From Accumulibacter sp. (GTDB lineage: Bacteria > Pseudomonadota > Gammaproteobacteria > Burkholderiales > Rhodocyclaceae), in contig DPSD01000229.1 in the NCBI GenBank assembly GCA_003538495.1, forward strand, positions 1,514 to 7,455: a DNA stretch of 5,942 nt, given 5' to 3'. Numbering within the stretch: position 1 is the stretch's first letter; each line of letters starts with the position of its first letter. Position numbers and translations under genes: made by a program. Below the pieces are notes generated by a model, which was given only the letters and a program-made list of their open reading frames with translations, had not been told where the DNA came from and searched no databases. Of this stretch, positions 1-5,942 are shown piece after piece.

Positions 1-7
1 TTGACGA

Positions 8-84
8 AGGCGCGTAGCTCAGATGGTTAGAGCACCACCTTGACATGGTGGGGGTCGTTGGTTCGATTCCAATCGCGCCTACCA
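8..84 (+). tRNA. tRNA-Val (anticodon GAC)
   Basis: A 77-nt cloverleaf can be folded by hand. The acceptor stem AGGCGCG (8-14) pairs with CGCGCCT (74-80). The D arm GCTC...GAGC follows the two-base TA linker. The anticodon stem CCACC/GGTGG encloses the loop TTGACAT (40-46), with anticodon GAC at 42-44. The T arm GTTGG-TTCGATT-CCAAT precedes the acceptor strand. The discriminator A is at 81 and CCA (82-84) is encoded in the DNA. The GAC anticodon reads GUC/GUU valine codons. The body closely resembles the proteobacterial tRNA-Val(GAC) I know. Only 7 bases precede it, so its promoter, or an upstream tRNA in a polycistronic array, lies outside the window. An intrinsic terminator follows 33 bases after the CCA, so this is the last gene of its transcript. 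Confidence 0.97.
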
Positions 85-117
85 GAATTCTCAACGAATC
101 TCGGGTAGATGCAGTGC

Positions 118-145
118 AAGCCGCCCACGGGCGGCTTTTCGTTTT
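118..145 (+). terminator. Rho-independent terminator of the tRNA-Val transcript
   Basis: A perfect GC-rich stem, AGCCGCC (119-125) pairing with GGCGGCT (130-136), has a CACG loop. It can be extended by an outer A-T pair (118/137). It is followed by the T-rich run TTTTCGTTTT (136-145). It lies just downstream of tRNA-Val on the same strand and should separate that transcript from the lipoprotein gene further on. Confidence 0.88.
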
Positions 146-174
146 GGTGCGCGCCGCCGGGCACGCTCACCTGC

Positions 175-190
175 AGGGGGAAGTCCCCCT
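175..190. other. Short G5/C5 hairpin
   Basis: AGGGGG (175-180) and CCCCCT (185-190) form a perfect 6-bp inverted repeat around AAGT; the inner A/T could add a seventh pair. No T-tract follows on either strand, so it is not a standard intrinsic terminator. It lies about 30 bases after the tRNA terminator and about 30 bases before the candidate promoter. Function unknown; it could be a remnant of a repeat or a protein-binding dyad. Confidence 0.45.
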
Positions 191-218
191 ACTCGCCCGA
201 CCACGGGAAGATAAGAAC

Positions 219-248
219 TTGACCAGAACGCGGGGCGCAGAGTAAAAC
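219..248 (+). promoter_or_regulatory. Candidate sigma70-type promoter for the DUF1254 lipoprotein gene
   Basis: TTGACC (219-224) matches the -35 consensus at five of six positions. TAAAAC (243-248) matches the -10 consensus at four of six. The spacer is 18 bp. Transcription would start near 255 and run through the repeat cluster into the gene at 477. This is the best hexamer pair I found in the leader. A GATAAT at 373-378 is a better -10 but has no matching -35. GC-rich genomes often use weak promoters, so this remains a candidate. Confidence 0.35.
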
Positions 249-299
249 GATGTCACCGCTCGTCGCGGCGCTCCCGCCGTCCCGATTCGCGAGGAATAC

Positions 300-339
300 A
301 CCAGAGCGCACCAGAGCGCACCAGCGCGCACGACAGCGC
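300..339 (+). repeat. 10-bp direct repeat cluster, two exact and two degenerate units
   Basis: Two identical tandem copies of ACCAGAGCGC (300-309, 310-319) are followed by ACCAGCGCGC (320-329, two mismatches) and a more diverged ACGACAGCGC (330-339). The 10-bp period is about one helical turn, so all copies would present the same DNA face. The last two units also allow a 5-bp hairpin, CGCGC (325-329) with GCGCG (336-340). The cluster lies upstream of the lipoprotein gene, outside any supported coding sequence. It could be a regulator-binding array or simple replication slippage. Confidence 0.6.
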
Positions 340-476
340 GGCAAGTTCGTGTCGGTCGACGGTGAATTGCCTGATAATTTCCGGCATGTCCACCGTCCCC
401 CGAACACCTCGCCGAGCGGCCGTGGGGTTCGCGGCTTCCATGGGTCAAACCGGTCAGTGAAAAAAGGCAGCCCACG

Positions 477-1982
477 ATGATCATCGAGACCAGACTCGCT
501 CGCCGCCTCACGGCGCTTGCGCTCACCGTCCTGAGCCTGACCGCCTGCGGCCAGAAGACCCCCGAGCCAGCAGCCAGCGCGGACGCCGCAAAAGCCCCGT
601 CGGCGCAGCAGGCGCAACAACAGGCCGAAGCGGCGGCTGCCAGGGAACAGGAGGCGCGTGAAATCGCTGTCGACGCGTACATCTTCGGTTACCCGCTGGT
701 GACCATGGAGATGACGCGGCGGGTAATGACCAACGTCGAGGCCCCCGCAGGCAGCCATGCCCCGATGGGCCAATTCGTGCGCATGCGCGAGTACCCGACG
801 GCCGCCTTCACGGACGTCACCGCCCCCAACGCCGACACCCTCTACACCACCGTATGGCTGGACGTATCCCGGCAACCCTGGATCGTCAGCCAGCCGGACA
901 TGCGGGGCCGCTACTTCCTGATGCCGATGCTCGATGGCTGGACGACGGTCTTCGCCGCACCCGGCAAGCGTACCACCGGTACCGCCGCCCAGAAGTACGC
1001 GATCACCGGCCCGGGCTGGCAAGGCAAGCTGCCGGCCGGCGTCACCGAGTACAAGTCGCCGACCAGCATCGTCTGGCTGCTCGGACGGATCTACTCCAGC
1101 GGCACACCCGAAGACTACCAGGCGGTACATGCCTTGCAGGACAAGTTCACGGCCGTTCCGCTGAGCACTTACGACCAGCCCTACAGCGTCACCGCCGGCC
1201 GCGTGGACGCCTCGATAAACGAGCAACTGGCGGTGCGCGAGCAGGTCAACCGGCTCGACGCGGTAGCCTACTTCAAGCTGCTCGCTTCGCTGATGGTGAC
1301 CAACCCGCCGAGCGCCGACGATGCGCCGATGGTCGCCAGGATGGCCCGGATCGGGCTGATCCCCGGCAACGAGTTCGCGGCGGCGGAACTCGACCCGATG
1401 CTCCTCAAGGGTCTTGCCGAGGCCCCGAGGCTGGCGCAGGAGAAAATCGCGGGGTGGATGAAGGCCGGCGTCGAAGCGGGCGAAAACCGTGAGGAGAACG
1501 GCTGGGTGTTCAGCACCCGGACCGGTGTCTACGGCACCGATTACCTGCAGCGGGCGTTCATTACCGCCATTGGTCTGGGCGCCAACCGGCCGCAGGACGC
1601 CGTCTATCCGACCTCCGAAGCGGACGCCGATGGCCAGCCGTACAGTGGCGCCAACCAGTACGTTCTGCATTTCGACAAGGGGCAGATGCCGCCCGCCGAG
1701 GGCTTCTGGTCGCTGACCATGTACAACGCCGACTTCTTCTTCGTCGACAACCGTCTGGGCCGCTACACGCTAGGTAGCCGCAGCAAGTTCTCGACGAACA
1801 GGGACGGGTCGGTGGACCTCTACCTGCAGCGCGAGTCGCCGGGCACGGACAAGGAGTCCAACTGGCTGCCGGCGCCGGACGGCAGGTTCATCCTGATGCT
1901 CCGCCTGTACTGGCCACGCGAGAAGCCGCCGTCGATCCTCGACGGCAGCTGGAAGATTCCGCCGGTCAAGCGCATCGAGTAG
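477..1982 (+). CDS. DUF1254/DUF1214 domain lipoprotein
   Basis: A complete 501-aa protein. The ATG at 477 is chosen because AAAGG (463-467) lies 9 bases upstream and because a full signal sequence follows: basic Arg6/9/10, hydrophobic residues 11-22, and a lipobox L-T-A-C-G with the lipidated Cys at 24. Gly25 after the Cys, rather than Asp, is consistent with export to the outer membrane. Residues 26-60 are an Ala/Gln/Glu-rich linker. The DUF1254 region spans about 62-205, with AYIFGYPLVTM (68-77 area), NADTLYTTVWLDV (118-130), RYFLMPMLDGWTTVF (145-159) and WLLGRIY (200-206). The DUF1214 region spans about 375-485, with PPAEGFWSLTMYN (405-417), RYTLGS (429-434), NWLPAP (462-467) and RLYWP (476-480). 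The length and order fit the common two-domain family, and no breaks are seen. These families have no settled biochemical activity, so I assign none. The protein is predicted to be a periplasmic, lipid-anchored protein. It is probably monocistronic: a tRNA terminator lies upstream and a convergent gene downstream. Confidence 0.93.
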   Translation: MIIETRLARRLTALALTVLSLTACGQKTPEPAASADAAKAPSAQQAQQQAEAAAAREQEAREIAVDAYIFGYPLVTMEMTRRVMTNVEAPAGSHAPMGQFVRMREYPTAAFTDVTAPNADTLYTTVWLDVSRQPWIVSQPDMRGRYFLMPMLDGWTTVFAAPGKRTTGTAAQKYAITGPGWQGKLPAGVTEYKSPTSIVWLLGRIYSSGTPEDYQAVHALQDKFTAVPLSTYDQPYSVTAGRVDASINEQLAVREQVNRLDAVAYFKLLASLMVTNPPSADDAPMVARMARIGLIPGNEFAAAELDPMLLKGLAEAPRLAQEKIAGWMKAGVEAGENREENGWVFSTRTGVYGTDYLQRAFITAIGLGANRPQDAVYPTSEADADGQPYSGANQYVLHFDKGQMPPAEGFWSLTMYNADFFFVDNRLGRYTLGSRSKFSTNRDGSVDLYLQRESPGTDKESNWLPAPDGRFILMLRLYWPREKPPSILDGSWKIPPVKRIE

Positions 1983-2141
1983 ACCCTGATGCGTCCCAAA
2001 GCGGCCGCTCGCTGATCTTTCGTCACCCCGCGCGACACGACTTCAGCGGTTTTCCGGGCAGCACGCGTCGACCTGGAACGTAGCGGGCGCCCGACCGACA
2101 CCAGCGTGCCGACCGCCGCGAGGTCCGCCAGCGACCCGCCG
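1983..2141. other. Convergent intergenic gap, no clear terminator
   Basis: 159 bases separate the stop codons of two converging genes. Perfect short palindromes occur, AGCGGCCGCT (2000-2009) and CGGGCGCCCG (2084-2093), but they have no loop and no T-tract on either strand. I see no hairpin-plus-T terminator and no supportable small gene. Termination may be Rho-dependent, or the transcripts may overlap at their 3' ends. Confidence 0.55.
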
Positions 2142-5100
2142 CTAGCTCTTGCGCGTGGCGCGTCGCCTGCCGGGACCGACCGGGCCTGCCGCCGTCGCTT
2201 CGTCGGCAGGCTCGCGCAGCGGACGATCAAGACGCTGGCAGGCACCCGGGCGTATCTGTTCGGCGAGCGCGATCAAGCGGTCGGCAGCCCGCTGCCAGCC
2301 GGGGTCGCCACTCGCCAGCTGCCGCGCGTCGCAGAACTTGGACAGCAGGCAAACCTGGGCAGCGACCGAATCGAGTTCTCTCGGCTTGATGCTGAGATGC
2401 GACAGCCGCTCCCGATAGGCGCGTGCAAGCTCGTCAAACACCGCCGCGCCAGCGTCTCCATCGGCCAGCAAACGACGATCGAGCAGGCGCTCGACGAGCA
2501 GCGCCTCGGACTCCATCACCGCGTCCCAGGGGCTGGCACTGCGCTCGAAAGCATCGCTGGCCGCCCGGCCGGCGTGGCGCGCGAGGTCGATCGCCGCTTG
2601 CCGTTCGCCCTCCGGCGGCAGCAGCAGGGCCTCCAGGGCGAGGCGGTTGAGGGCGTTATAGGGTCGGAAATCCGGCTCTCCCGGCCTCCCCTCGCCCGTC
2701 CCGTAAAAGTCGGCGCTTTCCTGCAAGGCGCGTTTCATCTCTTTCGCCGCCTGGTTGATCTCGGTGCGACTCTTGCCTTTGCGCAGCACTTCGCGCGCAA
2801 ACAGGCTGGCCTTGCGCTTGGCGGCGCTACCACGCAAGGCGCAGCGTTCGGCATTGACCGTCCGCGCTGCCCCGTGGTCGCCATCGGCCACCGCCGCGAC
2901 CAGCGTGTCGAGGCCCTTCAGTCGTGCCAGGGCGCTGTCGATCAGCGCCCCGCCAGGCTCCGCTTCAGCCATCTCCCCCATCAGCGCCTCGATGTTGGCC
3001 AGCTGCTCGATGTCGCGAATCGGCACCTGGCCGCGACCGTCCTCGGCCTGAACGGCAGCAACATAGGCGGCATGTGCGCGCGGATAGTCGCCGAGGTCGG
3101 CCCAGAGCGCCGCCAGCGCCGACTGCACTGCCGACAAGCGCTGCCATTCCGCCGGGCAGCGCTCCTTCAGCAAGCGTTCGAGGCTCTGCACCTCGGCGTC
3201 GATCTCACGCTGCGTTTGCCGTTCTTTGGCGCGCGAGAGGCTGGCGCGCCGGCTGGCCAGTTCGTCAAGCAACTCGTCGGGCGCGGCATAGCCGGCCTGG
3301 TCCCTGCGGCCGCCTGGCAGGCGCGGTTCAGCCAGCCAGCCGGGATCGCCATAGGCCTGATACGCACCCCAGGTAATATCTTCCCGATTGGCATTCCAGA
3401 CCGCGCGCCTGGCCTCGTAGACCGCCTGCCCAAAGGCGTGACCCTCGAGCAGTAGGCTCTGGTAGAAAGCTTTGCCGAAAATCATCGCGCCTTGATCGTC
3501 TACCGCCCAGCCGGCGACGACCACGCAGCGGACGCCGATATTGATCAGTTCGCGGGCGATACTGGCCGCCAGGCGGTTGCCGTCGCGCACCGTGCGTTCT
3601 CCCGAGTCGTCGGCGGCGCCATCCACCTTGCCGAGATGGCAACAACTCAGGAAAACCAGTTCGGGCACCGTTTCCATGGCTTCGATCTCGGCGGCGGTAA
3701 TCAGCAAGCCATCGGACAGGACGACGCCGGTGCGCCGCCGTTCATCGGCGTGCAGCTGGTCGAAAATGCCGTGCGCCGAAATGTGGACCACCCGATAGGG
3801 CTGCTGATACAGGCGCGTCAGCACATCGCAGGCGCGTCGGTCGCTGCCGATTTCCGCCACCACCTGGTAGCCGAGCCCCTGCAGCACGCCAGCGACTTCG
3901 TAGGCCTCACGCTCGGCCCACGGCAAGGCGGGCGGGTTGACGGCGTTCGGCCGCTGCGGGTCGGGGAAGGCGGCGACGAATCCTTCGACCGAGGGATTGC
4001 CGACCACGAAGGCCTTGCGCTGCAACCCCTGGCGTACCTGCCGGCGGAACTGGCCGGCTGCCAGTTGCCTGACCACCGGCGTGCGCAGGGCCAGCGGCAG
4101 GCTTTCGCCGCCAGCGCGCTGGTCATCCGCGAACATCAGCTCCCACGGCAAGTTGGCGGTGTAGTCGTCGACCACCAGCACGATCCGTTCGAGCTGTCGC
4201 GCGGCGTCCTTGAAGTCGTGCGGAACCAGCAGCTGGAACAGCACGCGACCGAAATCCTCTTGCCACACGGCACAATGGATCTGCTGCCGGAGCAGCATCT
4301 CGACCAGTCCCGGTTGCCGCTGCTGGACCACCGACTCGGCGCGGGCACGCTGGCCGACGTAGAGAAAACGCAAACGCTCCGCAATTGCCGTGCGCGGCCG
4401 GCGCGCCACCGGCTGGCCGCCAGCTGCCCTGGCGGCGCTGCCACCGGATGCCGAGAGGTGATCCGTCGCCGCGTCGGTGACCATCAGACGTGGCCAGTAG
4501 CTCGGGTTGCCGCTGTCGAAAAGACGCCGGCGCAGGCCTTGGCCCTCCTCCAGTTGCGGCCGGCAGATCAACGCCACACCGTAACGCCGGGTCAGGTCGG
4601 CGAGTCGTTCGGGCATCTGGCGCAGCGCATACGCGGCGGTGATCGCCGTGTCCTGATACAGCTCGACGATCTCGAGTCGGCTGACACGGATGTCCAGTCG
4701 CGTGGTCTCGTGGAAGCGCGAATTGGCCTCCATCACCCCGCGCAGCAGAGCCTCCACGGAAGCCGCGACGGTCAGGTTCGCCGACGAGTTGTAGCCGAGC
4801 AACAGCGTCGCCAGCGGCAATTCGCGGGTGTCCTTGCCGAGCACATCGACGACCTGCAGCAAGTAGCGCAGGACGCCGGTGCGCACCGCCTCGGTCAGGT
4901 CGGCGACACTGAGGTTGCCGTCGTAGGCGCCAAGACCGGTGACGACCGCGCCACTGAGACTGCCGCGCCGCCGCTCCTGCTCGGTGGGAGCGCGCAGGAC
5001 CACCGTCGCCGCGCCGCGCGGCCCGGCGTAAAGCCCGAGGTTGTAACGCTGACCGAGGTCGCCGGCGAGCAATTCGCGGTCGATCAGGGCCTCGGCACCG

Positions 5101-5942
5101 GCAATCGAGTCCTGCTCGTAATGGCCGAGCAGGACGGGTTTGGTCAGGAAACGCAGGTCCATCGCCTTGACCGACACCTCGAGCCGGCGCTTCGCTCGCG
5201 CCGCGACCCGGCTGCGCGGCGAACCGCCGAGCAGGCCGCGGGCCACCGCCTCGCCACCGTCCAGGGTCGGAGGCCCGGCGTCGTACACCACCGGCCGAGC
5301 CTGTTCGCCGTCACGCACGCTCGGCGGGCTGCTCAGCAGGCCGCTGGTGGCGCCGCTACGCAGCAGCTCGGCAAGCGCCGGAAAGTACTCCCGGGTGGAC
5401 GGCAGATCGCCATGCTTGGCCGGCAGGTAGTAGTAGCTGCCGACATTGTCGATGCGCCCGGAGGACCAGGTCACGGTGCCATCGCCCAGCGTCGTGCCGA
5501 CCATCTTCAGGCGCCCGTTTTCCTCGCGAATGCCGCAGGGCGTATTGCGCGCCACGCCAAAGACGTAGGTCGTCTTCCCCTTGTACTCCTCGGGCAGCGC
5601 CGGGGTCGCCTCGCCGTCCTGTCGCCACAGCCAGTTCGCCGCGTCGAGCTGCTGCTGATCCGGCGTCGCCGACTTGCCGTTGCCGAACCAGAAATCGAAG
5701 ACCTTGGGCTGATACGCCTTCCAGGTCTCGGCGAAGTCGAAACGCTGCCCCGGGTCGCCGCCGCCGGGCTGTCCCTGGAAGGTATCGACGAAACCGGGCT
5801 TGGGAAGAAGTTGCAGCGCGCCGCGAAAACCCGAAACGATCTGCAGCACTTCCTGCATGTCGTGGGTGACATCGAGACGAACCAGCGAACGCAGCGTGTC
5901 GCCCTTGCCGAGCAGGTTTTCGACCATCGAGTAGGCGCCCTG
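2142..5942 (-). CDS. Alpha/beta-hydrolase (lipase-like) - CHAT protease - TPR-like helical protein, N-terminus outside window
   Basis: The stop is TAG at 2142-2144. The frame is open to the right edge. The first ATG (5927) has no Shine-Dalgarno site, and five more in-frame codons (Q-G-A-Y-S) precede it, so the gene is cut by the window. Residues below are numbered from that Met. 1-190: C-terminal half of a lipase-like alpha/beta hydrolase. QGAYS fits the family's 'GTPNxGS' region after the nucleophile elbow. G-D-G-T-V (148-152) offers Asp149 as the acid and KHGDLP (171-176) offers His172; the nucleophile Ser lies beyond the edge. 201-245: low-complexity linker. 250-480: an alpha/beta domain I cannot assign firmly (GLGAYDG 331-337, LLLGYNSSAN 375-384). 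About 515-866: CHAT domain, with LPWELMFA (593-600), HISAHG (715-720, His719), LSDG (737-740), FLSCCHLG (759-766, Cys763 at the usual catalytic position), GWAVDDQGA (806-814) and YGDPGWL (859-865). 880-1235: helical, with a charged stretch (885-922) and a TPR-like unit (932-958). A basic tail ends the chain. CHAT domains are His/Cys peptidases of the caspase clan; some are activated by partner proteins. No signal peptide can be judged. An effector role is inferred. Confidence 0.9.
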   Translation of the reverse strand, partial: QGAYSMVENLLGKGDTLRSLVRLDVTHDMQEVLQIVSGFRGALQLLPKPGFVDTFQGQPGGGDPGQRFDFAETWKAYQPKVFDFWFGNGKSATPDQQQLDAANWLWRQDGEATPALPEEYKGKTTYVFGVARNTPCGIREENGRLKMVGTTLGDGTVTWSSGRIDNVGSYYYLPAKHGDLPSTREYFPALAELLRSGATSGLLSSPPSVRDGEQARPVVYDAGPPTLDGGEAVARGLLGGSPRSRVAARAKRRLEVSVKAMDLRFLTKPVLLGHYEQDSIAGAEALIDRELLAGDLGQRYNLGLYAGPRGAATVVLRAPTEQERRRGSLSGAVVTGLGAYDGNLSVADLTEAVRTGVLRYLLQVVDVLGKDTRELPLATLLLGYNSSANLTVAASVEALLRGVMEANSRFHETTRLDIRVSRLEIVELYQDTAITAAYALRQMPERLADLTRRYGVALICRPQLEEGQGLRRRLFDSGNPSYWPRLMVTDAATDHLSASGGSAARAAGGQPVARRPRTAIAERLRFLYVGQRARAESVVQQRQPGLVEMLLRQQIHCAVWQEDFGRVLFQLLVPHDFKDAARQLERIVLVVDDYTANLPWELMFADDQRAGGESLPLALRTPVVRQLAAGQFRRQVRQGLQRKAFVVGNPSVEGFVAAFPDPQRPNAVNPPALPWAEREAYEVAGVLQGLGYQVVAEIGSDRRACDVLTRLYQQPYRVVHISAHGIFDQLHADERRRTGVVLSDGLLITAAEIEAMETVPELVFLSCCHLGKVDGAADDSGERTVRDGNRLAASIARELINIGVRCVVVAGWAVDDQGAMIFGKAFYQSLLLEGHAFGQAVYEARRAVWNANREDITWGAYQAYGDPGWLAEPRLPGGRRDQAGYAAPDELLDELASRRASLSRAKERQTQREIDAEVQSLERLLKERCPAEWQRLSAVQSALAALWADLGDYPRAHAAYVAAVQAEDGRGQVPIRDIEQLANIEALMGEMAEAEPGGALIDSALARLKGLDTLVAAVADGDHGAARTVNAERCALRGSAAKRKASLFAREVLRKGKSRTEINQAAKEMKRALQESADFYGTGEGRPGEPDFRPYNALNRLALEALLLPPEGERQAAIDLARHAGRAASDAFERSASPWDAVMESEALLVERLLDRRLLADGDAGAAVFDELARAYRERLSHLSIKPRELDSVAAQVCLLSKFCDARQLASGDPGWQRAADRLIALAEQIRPGACQRLDRPLREPADEATAAGPVGPGRRRATRKS
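3330..4385 (-). other. CHAT (caspase-like) protease domain within the large minus-strand gene
   Basis: This block (residues about 515-866 from the Met at 5927) carries the whole CHAT signature. It runs from RFLYVGQRAR at the start, through LVPHDF (567-572) and the LPWELM motif, to the closing YGDPGWL. The His codon of HISAHG is at 3771-3773. The Cys codon of LSCC that aligns with the usual LSAC cysteine is at 3639-3641. Both catalytic residues and the intervening DG turn are present, so the domain looks active rather than degenerate. The doubled Cys (762-763) followed by His764 replaces the more common Ala-Cys. Confidence 0.9.

Larger units (their letters stand above)
146..476. other. Gene-free leader region between tRNA terminator and lipoprotein gene
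   Basis: About 330 bases without a convincing gene. Short open frames exist on both strands, but they have Arg/Pro/Ser-rich translations, lack ribosome binding sites and look like GC-rich chance frames. The stretch holds a G5/C5 hairpin (175-190), a candidate promoter (219-248), a 10-bp direct repeat cluster (300-339) and the purine-rich ribosome binding site AAAGG (463-467) of the downstream gene. If the candidate promoter is real, the lipoprotein mRNA has a leader of about 220 nt that contains the repeats. Confidence 0.6.

Noticed and set aside
300..339. CRISPR-like or minisatellite array
   Set aside because: Units are 10 bp, directly abutting, with no spacers and at most four decaying copies; this does not resemble a CRISPR array.
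373..378. GATAAT as a -10 box for the lipoprotein gene
   Set aside because: At 16-18 bp upstream there is no sequence resembling TTGACA, and there is no extended TG before it. The pair at 219-248 is better.
250..480. 76-codon plus-strand frame whose TGA overlaps the ATG of the lipoprotein gene, suggesting translational coupling
   Set aside because: There is no Shine-Dalgarno site before its ATG, its composition is Arg/Pro/Ser-rich, it is partly made of the 10-bp repeats, and the downstream gene has its own good ribosome binding site.
189..1670. 493-codon minus-strand open frame antisense to the DUF1254 gene
   Set aside because: The sense strand encodes a motif-complete DUF1254/DUF1214 protein. 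The antisense translation is Gly/Arg/Val-rich with no domain and runs through the leader repeats, so it is a GC-bias shadow.
2000..2020. AGCGGCCGCT followed by GATCTTT as a terminator of the lipoprotein gene
   Set aside because: The palindrome has no loop. The alternative stem AGCG/CGCT is only 4 bp, and three T residues are too few.
2106..3455. 449-codon plus-strand open frame antisense to the C-terminal half of the CHAT gene
   Set aside because: It lies wholly over a gene with clear domain motifs, its translation is Arg/Gln/Ala-rich without recognisable domains, and no ribosome binding site was evident. High GC removes stop codons from the antisense frame.
5925..5927. ATG at the right edge as the true start of the large minus-strand gene
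   Set aside because: No ribosome binding site precedes it, the frame continues upstream to the edge, and the hydrolase domain would lack its nucleophile.

Overview
The window is high-GC bacterial DNA, roughly two-thirds G+C by eye, with strong GC bias at third codon positions. That bias produces long spurious antisense reading frames over both real genes. A proteobacterial-type tRNA-Val(GAC) with encoded CCA, a Cys-lipobox lipoprotein with an E. coli-like Shine-Dalgarno site, and a large CHAT-type multidomain protein suggest a GC-rich proteobacterium. A Rhodocyclales-like betaproteobacterium is an impression only; no marker gene here fixes the taxon.

Layout: (1) 8-84, tRNA-Val on the plus strand, followed by a strong intrinsic terminator at 118-145. 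(2) 146-476, a gene-free leader region. It holds a G5/C5 hairpin, a plausible sigma70-type promoter, a short array of 10-bp direct repeats and the ribosome binding site of the next gene. (3) 477-1982, plus strand, a complete 501-aa DUF1254/DUF1214 lipoprotein. (4) 1983-2141, a 159-bp convergent intergenic gap without a convincing terminator. (5) 2142 to the right edge, minus strand, the 3' part (at least 1,266 codons) of a large gene. The visible order is the C-terminal half of an alpha/beta-hydrolase (lipase-like) domain, an unassigned alpha/beta domain, a CHAT (caspase-like) protease domain with an intact His/Cys pair, and a long alpha-helical TPR-like tail. Its start lies outside the window.

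The two protein genes converge and show no sign of working together. The most interesting object is the lipase-like/CHAT/helical-repeat fusion. It joins two hydrolase modules in one chain, and the architecture fits a regulated, possibly conflict- or stress-related effector. That role is inference: no defence partner such as a STAND NTPase, nuclease or gasdermin is visible here, and the upstream neighbourhood of the gene is outside the window.
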